DNA from: Candidatus Poribacteria bacterium
GTDB lineage: Bacteria > Poribacteria > WGA-4E > GCA-2687025
DNA: 64,000 nt
Reading direction: 5' to 3'
NCBI GenBank assembly: GCA_028818695.1
Contig: JAPPNK010000005.1
Coordinates: 1-64,000, forward strand
Under the pieces are notes generated by a model. That model was not told the origin of the DNA, ran no database searches, and worked only from the letters and a program-made list of their open reading frames with translations. A program made the position numbers and the translations under genes. Within the stretch, counting starts at the first letter, position 1; each line of letters begins with the position of its first letter. Shown in pieces: positions 38,681 to 49,243 of the stretch.

Positions 38681-39481
38681 CTAAACCGACTTCACCGCCT
38701 GCGTCAATTCGACCGCAAACGCCTGCGCCGCCTCCACCAGGTTCGGCTTGCCGATATGCGCCTCAATCACATTGACGAGCGCGCTGCCGACGATGACGCC
38801 GTCTGCGATTTGGGCGACCGCTCTCGCTTGCTCCGCGTTGCCGACGCCGAAGCCGACGCAGAGAGGCTTGTCGGTCGCGGCGCGCAGCGTTTTCATCAGC
38901 GGCGCCAGGTCGGCGCTGACAGCGTCGCGCGCGCCCGTCACGCCCAGCAGCGACACCGCATACACAAACCCGCGCGATCTCTGCGCAATGCGGCGGGCGC
39001 GCTCCGGCGAGCTGGTCGGCGCCGTCAAAAAAATGAGCGCAATGCCGCGCGACAGCGACGCCTCGTACAGCTCCCCCGACTCCTCAAGCGGCAGATCAGG
39101 CACAATCACGCCGTCCACGCCTGCCTGCGCCGCCGCCTCGCAAAACGACTCCACGCCGTATCGATAGATCGGGTTGTAGTAACACATGACGACGGCGCAT
39201 GACTGCATGGAGGGGCGCAATTTCTCCGTCAGCCGCAGCCCCTTCTCCAACGACGCCCCCGCGGCGAGCGCGCGTTCCGACGCCCGCTGTATGCTCGGTC
39301 CGTCCGCGATCGGATCGGAAAACGGTATGCCGAGCTCTATCACATCCACGCCCGCCCCGTCCAGCGCGAGCGCTATCTCCTCCGTCGCGGCGAGAGTCGG
39401 GTCTCCAACGGCGATATACGGCATGAACGCCTTTTTTCCCCTTGACCGCAGATCGTCAAACCGCGCCTCAATTCTGTTCAA
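38681..39481 (-). CDS. trpA: Tryptophan synthase alpha subunit, TTG start
   Basis: TrpA splits indole-3-glycerol phosphate into indole and glyceraldehyde 3-phosphate. A spurious frame extends to 39814 within trpB; the true start is TTG 39481, overlapping the trpB stop as TTGA and giving 266 residues starting (M)[10 protein letters not shown]. Catalytic Glu and Asp regions are present ([26 protein letters not shown] with E and D), along with [26 protein letters not shown] and [14 protein letters not shown]. It forms the alpha2beta2 complex with TrpB encoded immediately upstream. Confidence 0.95.
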   Translation of the reverse strand: MNRIEARFDDLRSRGKKAFMPYIAVGDPTLAATEEIALALDGAGVDVIELGIPFSDPIADGPSIQRASERALAAGASLEKGLRLTEKLRPSMQSCAVVMCYYNPIYRYGVESFCEAAAQAGVDGVIVPDLPLEESGELYEASLSRGIALIFLTAPTSSPERARRIAQRSRGFVYAVSLLGVTGARDAVSADLAPLMKTLRAATDKPLCVGFGVGNAEQARAVAQIADGVIVGSALVNVIEAHIGKPNLVEAAQAFAVELTQAVKSV

Positions 39482-40665
39482 AGCGAGACTCCTAACGCGC
39501 CGCTGACAACGCCGGTGTCCTTGTCGCCCCTGCCCGATAGGTTTACGATGACGACGGCGCCATGACCGAGCTCCCGCGCCAGTTGCGGAAGATAGGCGAC
39601 CGCGTGCGCCGTCTCTAACGCGGGGATGATCCCTTCCGTCCGGCAAAGCAGCTGAAAGCCCTCCAGCGCCTGCTCGTCCGTCACGGCGGCATACCGCGCC
39701 CGTCCCGTCGCCAGATAGTACGAATGCTCCGGCCCGACGCCCGGATAGTCCAGCCCCGCCGAGATCGAATGCGCGGGGGTGATCTGTCCGTCCGCCTCCT
39801 GCAGGAGATGGCACCGCGCCCCGTGGAACACGCCGACAGAGCCTGCCGTCAACGGAGCCGCATGCCGTTTCTCAATGCCTTCGCCGCCCGCTTCAACGCC
39901 GACCATCGCCACCTCCGAGTCTTCATAAAACGGGGCGAACAAGCCGATCGAGTTGCTGCCGCCGCCAACGCATGCAACAAGGCAGTCCGGCAGCCTGCCT
40001 TCCTTGTCGAGAATCTGCTCGCGCGCTTCCCGTCCGATGACCGCCTGCATATCGCGCACGATGGTCGGATACGGATGCGTCCCGCAGGCGGAGCCGAGAA
40101 GATAGTAGGTCGTCCGAACGTTCGTTACCCAGTCCCGAAAAGCGCTGTTGATGGCGTCCTTCAAGGTGCCGGCGCCGGACGAGACGGGAACGACCTGCGC
40201 GCCCAGGAGCTTCATGCGAAACACGTTCAGCGCCTGCCGCTCAATGTCCTCCTCGCCCATATAGACGACGCATTCGACGCCGAATTTGGCGCATGCGGTT
40301 GCCGTTGCGACGCCGTGCTGTCCGGCGCCCGTCTCGGCGATGACGCGCTTTTTGCCCATGCGCAGCGCGAGCAGCGTCTGTCCAACAGCGTTGTTGATCT
40401 TGTGCGCGCCGGTGTGGTTCAGGTCCTCGCGCTTGAAGTAGATTTTGGCTCCGCCCAGCTCGGCGGTAAGCCGTTCAGCATAGTAAAGCGGCGTCGGACG
40501 TCCGACATATTCGCGCAGGTAAAACTGAAACTCCTCCTGAAAAGCAGGGTCCGCCTGAATCTCCCGATAGGCGTTTTCCAGTTCCAGCACGGCAGGCATC
40601 AGCGTTTCCGGCACAAAGCGGCCTCCAAACTCGCCGAAACGCCCGTTTTCGTCTGCTTGGAGCAT
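39478..40665 (-). CDS. trpB: Tryptophan synthase beta subunit
   Basis: TrpB condenses indole with serine using PLP. The 395-residue protein has the N-terminal [19 protein letters not shown] and [12 protein letters not shown]. The PLP lysine is in [15 protein letters not shown], followed by [25 protein letters not shown] and the C-terminal NLSGRGDKD. This is the canonical TrpB1 length and motif set. It lies in a two-gene trpBA operon; the other trp genes are not in the window. A GAGAGG site precedes the ATG. Confidence 0.97.
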   Translation of the reverse strand: MLQADENGRFGEFGGRFVPETLMPAVLELENAYREIQADPAFQEEFQFYLREYVGRPTPLYYAERLTAELGGAKIYFKREDLNHTGAHKINNAVGQTLLALRMGKKRVIAETGAGQHGVATATACAKFGVECVVYMGEEDIERQALNVFRMKLLGAQVVPVSSGAGTLKDAINSAFRDWVTNVRTTYYLLGSACGTHPYPTIVRDMQAVIGREAREQILDKEGRLPDCLVACVGGGSNSIGLFAPFYEDSEVAMVGVEAGGEGIEKRHAAPLTAGSVGVFHGARCHLLQEADGQITPAHSISAGLDYPGVGPEHSYYLATGRARYAAVTDEQALEGFQLLCRTEGIIPALETAHAVAYLPQLARELGHGAVVIVNLSGRGDKDTGVVSGALGVSL

Positions 40666-40695
40666 GTCGTCCTCTCACTTAAAAACGCGGTTGCT

Positions 40696-40723
40696 TTAAT
40701 AGAATAACGCGCCGAGGGCGCAA
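40696..40723 (-). promoter_or_regulatory. Promoter of trpBA
   Basis: On the minus strand, TTGCGC (40723-40718), 16-base spacer, TATTAA (40701-40696), about 30 bases before trpB. I see no leader peptide with tandem Trp codons. Confidence 0.5.
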
Positions 40724-40758
40724 TTGAAAGGGGATATGCGCCGCCGAGGAGTCGAAAC

Positions 40759-40927
40759 CTGACCTTACGTCATTTAGTTGGGACATATCGACATGCGAAC
40801 GCAGACGGCGTCTGCGGCGCCTCTAGATTCCCGCTTTCGCGGGAACGACGCTTTCGAGGGCGGAGCCTTTTCCCTATAAATAGAGCGATCAATCGCTCAA
40901 ATGTCCCAACTTTACGCATGAGGCTAG
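40759..40927. mobile_element. Miniature inverted-repeat element, copy B, with target duplication
   Basis: CTGACCTTACGTC...GTTGGGACAT and the inverted end ATGTCCCAAC...GCATGAGGCTAG bound a roughly 168-bp element related in reverse orientation to the copy at 32105. The central part again carries TCTAGATTCCCGCTTTCGCG and GGAA. The sequence TCGAAAC (AGTCGAAAC if the last AG is counted outside) stands on both sides (40750-40758 and 40926-40934), as expected for a 7-9 bp target-site duplication. It lies between the trpBA promoter and the cupredoxin gene. Confidence 0.8.
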
Positions 40928-40937
40928 TCGAAACGTC

Positions 40938-40967
40938 TTGACGCAGTCGGCTTTTCTGTGAAACAAT
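40938..40967 (+). promoter_or_regulatory. Possible promoter of the oxidase cluster
   Basis: TTGACG (40938-40943), 18-base spacer, AACAAT (40962-40967), about 50 bases before the cupredoxin ATG. The -10 is weak. The -35 lies just outside the miniature element, so insertion could have reshaped this promoter region. Confidence 0.35.
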
Positions 40968-41019
40968 TTGAGAGCCGACATGAATCGGCATCGGATCGTC
41001 CACACATTGGAGAAGAGAC

Positions 41020-41823
41020 ATGGAACGAACATGGGTTGTGAGGTTAGCGGTTGCGGCTCTGGCGGCGGGAACGGCGCTTGCAGTCGGATGCGGAAAAAAG
41101 GAGGATAAACGGCCGACTCGACCTGAAGCCGTACGACAAGCCCCGACGCCCGGCGGACAGGCTCCGGCGCAGCTGTTGGGAACCTCGACGATTACAGGCG
41201 TCGTGAAGTACATCGGAGCGCCGAAGCGGCGGGAGAGTTTGAATAACCAGATGGGCGCCGATAAAGTATGCGCGGCAGCCTCTGCAGCCGGCCCCGTTCT
41301 GGACGAAACGTTTATGATCGACGGCGATACCGGCGCGGTCAAGAACGTCTTTGTGTATGTGAAAAACGCGCCGAAGGGAAAGTACGCCGCGCCGACGGAT
41401 GCGAAGGTTCTAGACCAAAAAGGCTGCGTTTACATGCCGCACGCTCTCGCGCTTCAAACGAACCAGACGCTGAATATACTCAACAGCGACGACACAACCC
41501 ACAACGTCAATTCGCTGTCGGAAATCAACAAAGGCTTCAACGAGTCGATGACCTCTGGCAGCGCGAAAATCTCCAAAAAGTTTCCGAAGCAGGAGATCTT
41601 CAGAATCAAATGCGACGTCCATGGCTGGATGGGCGCCTTTGTCGGCGTGTTTGAGCACCCGTTCTTTGCGGTGACAGCAGAAGACGGCTCCTTCACCATC
41701 GAACAGCTCCCGGCAGGAACCTATACGCTGGGGGCGTATCATGAGAAACTAAAAGAGGTGGAAACGACCGTCACCGTCACCGAGGACGGAGAGCAAACGG
41801 TCGAACTCTCCTTTGGCGGTTAA
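41020..41823 (+). CDS. Cupredoxin-like lipoprotein of the oxidase cluster
   Basis: The 267-residue product has a lipoprotein signal (about 1-24, AALAAGTALAVGC, lipidated Cys) and a Pro-rich linker. A plastocyanin-type fold follows with GKYAAPTDAKVLDQKGCVYM, H141, NSDDTTHNVNS (H161) and KCDVHGWMGAF (C198, H201, M204), giving possible type-1 copper ligands. A short carboxypeptidase-regulatory-like beta domain is at the C-terminus (GSFTIEQLPAGTYTLGAYHE). It stands 32 bases before coxB, so periplasmic electron or copper transfer to cytochrome oxidase is likely but inferred. Confidence 0.8.
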   Translation: MERTWVVRLAVAALAAGTALAVGCGKKEDKRPTRPEAVRQAPTPGGQAPAQLLGTSTITGVVKYIGAPKRRESLNNQMGADKVCAAASAAGPVLDETFMIDGDTGAVKNVFVYVKNAPKGKYAAPTDAKVLDQKGCVYMPHALALQTNQTLNILNSDDTTHNVNSLSEINKGFNESMTSGSAKISKKFPKQEIFRIKCDVHGWMGAFVGVFEHPFFAVTAEDGSFTIEQLPAGTYTLGAYHEKLKEVETTVTVTEDGEQTVELSFGG

Positions 41824-41855
41824 GCGAACAGAACAACTTTGGAACGAGACAGCGT

Positions 41856-42721
41856 ATGAACAGATCCTTGAAACGGGGCGTCAGCTGCGCGGCGGCTCTT
41901 TTCGCCCTGCTTGCCGGCGCGGCTTTGGCGCAGGAGTCGCTGCCGCTCCCTGAATACAGCGGATGGTGGCTTCCAGAAAATTTCTCAAGCGACGGAGTCG
42001 TCATAGACCAGCTCTTCAACCTGATTCTGGTCGTTGTTGTCGTCGTCTTCGTCGCCGTTCAGATCACTTTGATTGTGTTTTTGGTGAAATACCGGGCGCG
42101 CCCAGGCGGCAAGGCGACCTACATCCACGGCAACAACCGCCTTGAAATACTCTGGACGGCTGTACCCGCTGTGCTTCTCGCCGCTCTTTCTTTTTTTAGT
42201 CAGCAAGGTTGGGTGCAAATCAAGCCTGCCGAAGGGTTTAGAAACGGAGAACCCGGGCGCCAAGCCGACCATGTCATTGAAGTGGTCGCCGAGCAGTTCG
42301 CGTGGAACGTACGGTATCCAGGCGCCGACGGCGTCTTTGGACCGCGGCGGCCCGATCTTGTCTCCGTCGCCAACCCGATCGGCATCGACCGAGAACATCC
42401 GAACGGAGCCGACGACATCTTTCTCACAGGACAGATGCATGTACCGATGGGCGAGACCATCCAGGTGAATCTCACCTCCAAAGACGTTCTCCACTCCTTC
42501 TTCCTGCCGCACAGCCGAGTCAAACAGGACGCCGTACCCGGCATGGTGATCCAGATGTATTTTGACGTCACGCGCGCCGGCAGTTATGAGATCGCATGCG
42601 CTGAATTGTGCGGCAACAACCATTACAATATGAAGGGAACGCTCACCGCGCATCCGACCGTCGAAGCGTATCAGGCGGCAGTTGATCGGTTTGCGCCCGT
42701 TCCAATCGCAGAGGATACCCA

Positions 42722-42725
<4 letters not shown>
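41856..42725 (+). CDS. coxB: Cytochrome c oxidase subunit II
   Basis: Subunit II takes electrons from the donor through the CuA centre. The 289-residue protein has a signal or first helix (about 8-25), a helix pair around 45-75 and 92-112, and a periplasmic cupredoxin domain. The CuA motif CAELCGNNHYNM (C248, C252, H256, M259) is complete, and the other His ligand is in DVLHSFFLP. No cytochrome c domain is fused. It overlaps coxA by ATGA. Confidence 0.95.
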
Positions 42726-44541
<1,816 letters not shown>

Positions 44542-44545
<4 letters not shown>

Positions 44546-45510
44546 CGCGCGGACGAACGGCGTTCGCTTTTCTGACAGCCGCCTCGGCATGGCTGCTCAT
44601 CGGCGCGGGGGGGCTTGTGACCAGCTACGGAGCAGGGCTGTCAATAACCGACTGGCCGCTCGCCTACGGCAAACTCATCCCCTCATCGAATCTATTGGTC
44701 GGCGGCATCAAGATCGAATACACCCATCGGGTCATCGCGGGCGTCGTCGCCGTCATGACAGGCGTTCTCATGGTCTGGACGCTTCAAACGGAGCGGAGGC
44801 TGTGGATTCGGCGCCTCTCCATCGCAGCGTTTGCGGCAGTGTTAGTTCAGGCGGCGTTAGGCGGCTTGACCGTGCTTTTTCTGCTGCCGACCGCCGTCTC
44901 CATTGCGCATGCGGGCTTGGCGGAGCTGTTTTTGGGATGTCTCGTCGTCCTCGCCGCGGCGACTGCGGCGCAGGCGTCTGTTGAAAAAACGGCCGACTCG
45001 ACCCTTCTGCGATGCGCGGTTGCCGTTCCCGTTCTTATTTTTATCCAGATTATGCTTGGAGCATGGACGCGGCATATCGGCGCCGGTCTTGCCATCCCCG
45101 ACTTTCCGCTCGCCTACGGACAGCTCATCCCGCCTCTTTCTTCAGACGCGCTGCCTGAAATCAACCGCGAGCTGTTCGAGAAGCATTCGCTGGAGTATTT
45201 GAGCTCAACCGCGCCGATCGCCGTTCATTTTATGCATCGCTTGGGCGCGTTGGCGGTTTCCGCGGCGGTCCTCATTTTTCTGATCGCCTCGCTGCGACGC
45301 TCCCCGTTCGACAGAAAGCTTGTCGCCGTCTCTGCCGCCTTGACCGTCTTGCTCGCCGCGCAGATCGGCCTCGCCGCGTGGACGATATTGAGCAAGCTGT
45401 CTGTCTGGCCGACGACGGCGCATGTGAGCGTCGGCTCCGCCATGTTCGCCCTTTCTGTTTACGGGGCGGCCGATTGCTTCTTCCGCTATCGAAAAGAGGC
45501 GTACGCATGA
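44542..45510 (+). CDS. ctaA: Heme A synthase
   Basis: CtaA oxidises heme O to heme A. The 322-residue protein has eight membrane helices in two similar halves, with conserved YTHRVIAGVVAVM, IAHAGLAELFLG, VHFMHRLGALAV and AHVSVGSAMF supplying heme-ligand histidines, and GAGLSITDWPLAYGKLIP with its repeat GAGLAIPDFPLAYGQLIPP. The start is GTG 44542, overlapping coxA as GTGA; it overlaps ctaB by ATGA. Heme A supply for the adjacent oxidase is the evident role. Confidence 0.93.
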
Positions 45511-46397
45511 GCTTCGCCGCCGCCGTCCACCGCCTGCGCATCAACGCCTTTGCGGAGTTGACAAAGCCGCGCATCGCCGCCCTGGTGTCAATGACCGCCG
45601 CCGTGGGATACCTTGCCGGCGCGCCGAAGCCGATCCCATGGGCGGGGCTGGCGCACCTCATCATCGGAACGGCGCTGTCCGCCGGCGGAGCCAGCGCGCT
45701 CAATCAGACCATCGAACGCAATATCGACGGCAAAATGCGCCGAACGATGCTGCGGCCGATACCGTCCAGGCGCGTCTCCCCCTTTGAAGCGGGAGTCTTC
45801 GGATGCGCGCTCAGCGCCGCAGGCTGCGCCTATCTATGGGCGGCGGTGAACGGACTGACGGCTCTGCTTGCCGCGTTGACGCTCGCCAGCTATCTGGGAG
45901 CTTACACGCCGCTCAAACGAATCACTTCGCTCAATACGGTCGTCGGAGCTGTGCCGGGGGCTATTCCCCCCGTGGGCGGATGGGCGGCCGCGCGCGGCAG
46001 CGTCGGGCTTGAAGCGTGGATTCTGTTCGCTATCCTGTTTTTATGGCAGCTGCCTCATTTTCTCGCCATCGCGTGGATCTACCGCGACGATTACGCCCGC
46101 GCCAAACTTGCCATGCTTCCCTGCCAAGACAACGGCGGAGTTATGACAGGCCGTCAGGTCGCGCTCTATACGCTCGCGCTGACGCCTGTTAGCCTCGCCC
46201 CCAGCGTCTTTGGGATGGCAGGCGCCTTCTATTTTGCGGGAGCTTTGGCGCTGGGATGCGCGTTCACCGCGTTCGCCGGACGAATGGCATGGAAGCGCAA
46301 CTCCGTTTCCGCCCGCAGGCTCTTGACTGCCTCGCTGCTGTATCTCCCGCTTCTTCTCAGCCTTCTGATCTTAGACCGATACGGCGGAGGATTCTGA
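45507..46397 (+). CDS. ctaB: Protoheme IX farnesyltransferase (heme O synthase)
   Basis: CtaB/CyoE attaches farnesyl to heme b to make heme O. ATG 45507 overlaps the ctaA stop as ATGA and gives 296 residues beginning MSFAAAVHRLRINAFAELTK. UbiA-type prenyltransferase motifs are present: LNQTIERNIDGKMRRTMLRP (the NxxxDxxxD region), the second acidic loop around WIYRDDYARAKLAM, and PHFLAIAW. Nine hydrophobic segments are visible. It overlaps the DUF420 gene by one base. Confidence 0.94.
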   Translation: MSFAAAVHRLRINAFAELTKPRIAALVSMTAAVGYLAGAPKPIPWAGLAHLIIGTALSAGGASALNQTIERNIDGKMRRTMLRPIPSRRVSPFEAGVFGCALSAAGCAYLWAAVNGLTALLAALTLASYLGAYTPLKRITSLNTVVGAVPGAIPPVGGWAAARGSVGLEAWILFAILFLWQLPHFLAIAWIYRDDYARAKLAMLPCQDNGGVMTGRQVALYTLALTPVSLAPSVFGMAGAFYFAGALALGCAFTAFAGRMAWKRNSVSARRLLTASLLYLPLLLSLLILDRYGGGF

Positions 46398-46846
46398 TGC
46401 CAACCGACGTTCCTCAGTGGGTCAGATCGCTGCCGCATCTGAACGCCAGCTTGAACGCTGTCAGCGCCGCGCTGCTGATTGCGGGATTTCGAAGCGTCCG
46501 CAAGGGAAACATAGAGCGGCATCGGAACGCGATGATCGCCGCGCTGTGCGTTTCCGCTCTGTTTTTGGCGAGTTACCTGACATACCATTTCTACCCAGGC
46601 GTCGGCTCCATCCGTTTTGAGAACCCCGCTTGGTTCCGCCCCGTCTATTTGAGCGTCTTGATCCCGCATGCGATTTTGGCGGTTCCGGTCGCGCCGGCGG
46701 CTCTGGTTTTGGTCTTTTTGGCGGGAACGCGCCGGATCGAAGCGCACCGCCGGCTTGCGAAGGTCGCCCTGCCTGTCTGGCTTTTCGTCTCGGGAAGCGG
46801 CGTCGCCGTCTATCTCATCTTATACGCGGTTTTTCCGCAGGTTTAG
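46397..46846 (+). CDS. DUF420 membrane protein of the oxidase cluster
   Basis: The start is ATG 46397, sharing an A with the ctaB stop (TGATG). The 149-residue protein has four membrane helices and the DUF420 pattern: LPHLNASLNAVSAALLIAGF, HRNAMIAALCVSALFLASYL, PHAILAVPVAPAALVLVF and HRRLAKVALPVWLFVSGSGV. Histidines in helices 2 to 4 are typical and may bind metal or heme. DUF420 (CtaM-like in Firmicutes) accompanies heme-copper oxidases and is probably an assembly factor. Confidence 0.88.
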   Translation: MPTDVPQWVRSLPHLNASLNAVSAALLIAGFRSVRKGNIERHRNAMIAALCVSALFLASYLTYHFYPGVGSIRFENPAWFRPVYLSVLIPHAILAVPVAPAALVLVFLAGTRRIEAHRRLAKVALPVWLFVSGSGVAVYLILYAVFPQV

Positions 46847-46855
46847 GAGTTCATC

Positions 46856-47125
46856 ATGAAACTTGCCCTCCGGCTATGCGCTGTCGCTGTCGCGCTGCTT
46901 GCGCTGGGAGAGCTCTCAGCTCTTCTCGCCTGCCCAATGTGCAAAGAAGCGGTGGATCAATCCTTCGGACAGGAGACGGCCTCGATGCGCAACGGCCTCG
47001 GCAGCGGCTTTGCGTTCAGCATCTACCTGATGCTCTCCGTTCCGTATCTTCTGATTGGCGGCTTCGCATTTGCGATCTGGAGAAATATCCGCCGCAGCGA
47101 CTCGTCCGAAAAGACGGACGCCTAA
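46856..47125 (+). CDS. Small CPMC-motif membrane protein
   Basis: The 89-residue protein has a signal-like N-terminal helix (about 4-24), then ACPMCKEAVDQSF with a CxxC pair, and a second membrane helix (about 52-75). Small proteins with a CPMC motif occur beside oxidase genes in several phyla; copper or heme handling is plausible. It lies 9 bases after DUF420 and 12 bases before the ABC ATPase gene, within the same run of genes. The function is not known to me. Confidence 0.7.
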   Translation: MKLALRLCAVAVALLALGELSALLACPMCKEAVDQSFGQETASMRNGLGSGFAFSIYLMLSVPYLLIGGFAFAIWRNIRRSDSSEKTDA

Positions 47126-47137
47126 CGGAGCGGCGCC

Positions 47138-48079
47138 TTGACGCAAAAACCTCCCGCCATCGAAGTCGAAGAGCTGTCGTTTCAGTATGACGACCGGCCT
47201 GCGCTGCGCGGGGTCGCCTTCTCGGCGGAGCAGGGCGCCATGTTCGGCATCGTCGGACCGAACGGAAGCGGCAAATCGACCCTGCTGCGAATCCTTGCGA
47301 CGCTCCTGCGTCCATCCAACGGAACGGCGCGCGTCTTCGGCATAGACGCGCAGAGCCGCCCGCGCGCCGTCCGTAAAACGATGGGCGTCGTCTTCCAAGG
47401 CTCCTCTTTAGACGACAAGCTGACTGTGCGCGAAAACATGCAATTCCGCGGGAGGCTTTACGGCATGCGCGGATCGAAGCTCGCGTCCAAAATAGACGCC
47501 AGCCTTGAAAGCGGCGGACTCATGGAGCGCGCCGACGACCGCGTCGAAACGCTGTCGGGGGGAATGCGCCGCCGCGTGGAGCTGTCGGCTGCGCTGCTGC
47601 ATGAGCCGCCCCTGCTGCTGTTAGACGAACCGACAACGGGGCTTGACCCGTCGGCGCGGCATGCGTTCTGGGAAGAAACGGCGCGTCAAAAAAAGGACAG
47701 GGAATTGACCGTCATCCTCACAACGCATCTCATGGACGAAGCGGAACGGTGCGACTCTCTTGCCCTGTTTCATTTAGGGGAGCTGATTGCGCTTGAATCG
47801 CCTGACGAAATGAAGCGGAAGATGGGCTGCGACGTCGTCTCTATGCGCGCCGCAAACGCCTCCGCTCTCGCCGAGGAGCTGTCCGCGCGATTTGGCATGC
47901 GCTGTTTCTGCAGCGGAAACGAGGCGCGGTTCAACGCGCCCAACGGACGCGAATGGGTCGGAAGACTGCTGGAAATGTTTGGCGAACGCATCGACTCGGT
48001 CGCCGTCAGCAAGCCGTCCATTGAGGATGTGTTTCTGGCGCGGACAGACTACGCGGCGCAGCCCGAGGATGCGGCTTAA
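47138..48079 (+). CDS. ABC transporter ATP-binding protein
   Basis: The 313-residue ATPase has Walker A GPNGSGKSTLL (about 39-49), a Q-loop in GVVFQGSSLDD, signature LSGGMRRRVELSAAL, Walker B LLLLDEPTTGLDP and a switch His in LTTHLMDEAERC. The C-terminal 80 residues are the DrrA/CcmA-type extension. The start is TTG 47138. The stop overlaps the permease ATG. Proximity to the oxidase genes suggests cytochrome or copper-site maturation, but drug-type exporters look the same, so the substrate is open. Confidence 0.9.
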   Translation: MTQKPPAIEVEELSFQYDDRPALRGVAFSAEQGAMFGIVGPNGSGKSTLLRILATLLRPSNGTARVFGIDAQSRPRAVRKTMGVVFQGSSLDDKLTVRENMQFRGRLYGMRGSKLASKIDASLESGGLMERADDRVETLSGGMRRRVELSAALLHEPPLLLLDEPTTGLDPSARHAFWEETARQKKDRELTVILTTHLMDEAERCDSLALFHLGELIALESPDEMKRKMGCDVVSMRAANASALAEELSARFGMRCFCSGNEARFNAPNGREWVGRLLEMFGERIDSVAVSKPSIEDVFLARTDYAAQPEDAA

Positions 48080-48843
48080 TGGGCGTTTGGCCAATCTGGC
48101 GCCGAGACTTCATCCGTTTTTACCGGCAGCCGAACCGCGTCGGGGGGGCGTTGGGCGCTCCGCTGCTGCTCTGGCTCTTTATTGGGGCAGGTTTTGGAGA
48201 CGCCTTTTCGCCGCCTGCGGACATTGAGATGGGGTATCTGGAGTATTTTTTCCCAGGCTTCATTGCGCTTGTCGTTCTCTTCACCTCCATCTTCTCGGCG
48301 ATGTCGATCATAGAGGACAGGCGCGAAGGTTTTTTACAGAGCGTCCTGGCGGCTCCCGTTTCGCGCGCCGCCATCGTGACAGGCAAGGCGTTGAGCGCAT
48401 CGAGTCAGGCGCTGGCGCAGAGCCTCATCGCGCTCATTCCCGCGTTTTTCTTTTTAGACGATTTCAGCGCCGCAAAGGCGGGCTACATCTTGGCGGCGCT
48501 GGCGGCTCTCTCCTTCGGACTCAGCGCGTTTGGACTCGCGATGGCGTGGCGAATGGATTCAACGCAGGCGTATCACAGCGTCATGAACCTGATCCTCATG
48601 CCGATGTGGCTGCTGTCGGGGGCGATGTTTCCGCTGACGACAGCGCCTGAGTGGATGAGCTGGCTGATGCGTTTCAACCCGCTTTTTTATGCAGTCGCGG
48701 CGTTGCGTTCCAGTTTTTACGGCGTTGAAGAAGCGGAAGCTTTAACAGGCGTCTCAACCGTATGGGCGGCGGGAGTCGCGATCGCTTTTGGGCTTGTCGG
48801 TTTTGCCGCGGCGGTCTGGGCGGCTCAGCGACCCGAAGCATGA
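48079..48843 (+). CDS. ABC-2 type permease
   Basis: The 254-residue protein has six membrane helices and the ABC2_membrane layout (MGVWPIWRRDFIRFYRQPNR, SIIEDRREGFLQSVLAAPVS with the coupling motif, and MPMWLLSGAMFPLTTAPEWM). It pairs with the overlapping ATPase to form an exporter. It ends the oxidase-cluster run of genes; the next 400 bases are non-coding. Confidence 0.9.
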   Translation: MGVWPIWRRDFIRFYRQPNRVGGALGAPLLLWLFIGAGFGDAFSPPADIEMGYLEYFFPGFIALVVLFTSIFSAMSIIEDRREGFLQSVLAAPVSRAAIVTGKALSASSQALAQSLIALIPAFFFLDDFSAAKAGYILAALAALSFGLSAFGLAMAWRMDSTQAYHSVMNLILMPMWLLSGAMFPLTTAPEWMSWLMRFNPLFYAVAALRSSFYGVEEAEALTGVSTVWAAGVAIAFGLVGFAAAVWAAQRPEA

Positions 48844-48924
48844 ATGAGGAATTTGACGAGGCAGACAGGCGTCAACGGGAACGCAAGCGGTAGATCGGCG
48901 CAGCGCGTTTTTTTTATAAAAAGA

Positions 48925-48953
48925 TAGACGCGAACCGCGTTTGACGCTATAGT
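48925..48953 (+). promoter_or_regulatory. Promoter of the RNA candidate
   Basis: TAGACG (48925-48930), 17-base spacer, TATAGT (48948-48953); the expected transcript start is near 48960. Confidence 0.5.
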
Positions 48954-48959
48954 TAAATC

Positions 48960-49152
48960 AAATGCCGCCTATATCGGGCTGCAAAGTTCCTGCAAACAGC
49001 GCACGCGGCGTCAAAACGGGTTGCGACTCAAGGCTCCGCCGCTTCCCAGGACATCACGGCGCCCGACTGCTCAACTTTTTGAGCGGCGGCACCTCCTTAT
49101 TTTTCCTTTTGTTCCGGGGGGTCTGTGTCTCTAAGATCCCTCGGTTCTTTTT
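48960..49152 (+). ncRNA. Candidate structured non-coding RNA, about 190 nt
   Basis: A promoter at its 5' side and an intrinsic terminator at its 3' side delimit a transcript with no convincing gene; a 66-codon frame from 48962 runs past the terminator. Four helices nest one inside another: GCCGCC 48964-48969 with GGCGGC 49085-49090; UCGGGC 48974-48979 with GCCCGA 49061-49066; UCCUG 48988-48992 with CAGGA 49047-49051; GCGGCG 49005-49010 with CGCCGC 49037-49042. A side hairpin GCUCAA/UUGAGC (49069-49084) sits on the 3' arm. Size and the long interrupted helix with a 3' side hairpin recall 6S RNA, but SRP, tmRNA and RNase P motifs are absent and the identity is unproven. Confidence 0.45.
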
Positions 49153-49153
49153 A
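49114..49153 (+). terminator. Intrinsic terminator of the RNA candidate
   Basis: CCGGGGGGTC (49114-49123) pairs with GATCCCTCGG (49135-49144), ten base pairs including two G-U, an 11-base loop, then TTCTTTTTATA. Confidence 0.65.
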
Positions 49154-49171
49154 TACGCCTAACTGCTGCCC

Positions 49172-49200
49172 TTGACCGACAGCCGCCCGCCCGTTAGACT
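49172..49200 (+). promoter_or_regulatory. Promoter of the NAD synthesis genes
   Basis: TTGACC (49172-49177), 17-base spacer, TAGACT (49195-49200), 43 bases before ATG 49244. Confidence 0.6.
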
Positions 49201-49243
49201 AACTGCAGCGCGTCAAGCGTTCACTTCAACATAAACGGATGCA

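Noticed and set aside
38681-39814. 377-residue trpA frame
   Set aside because: The first 111 codons lie inside trpB and are Gly/Arg-rich shadow sequence; TTG 39481 gives the normal TrpA length and a TTGA overlap.
40666-40760. Trp attenuator upstream of trpB
   Set aside because: No small frame with adjacent Trp codons and no competing hairpins were found in the short leader.
48962-49162. 66-codon frame downstream of the ABC permease
   Set aside because: It crosses a strong intrinsic terminator, lacks a ribosome-binding site and has a composition unlike real proteins here; the region is better explained as a structured RNA.
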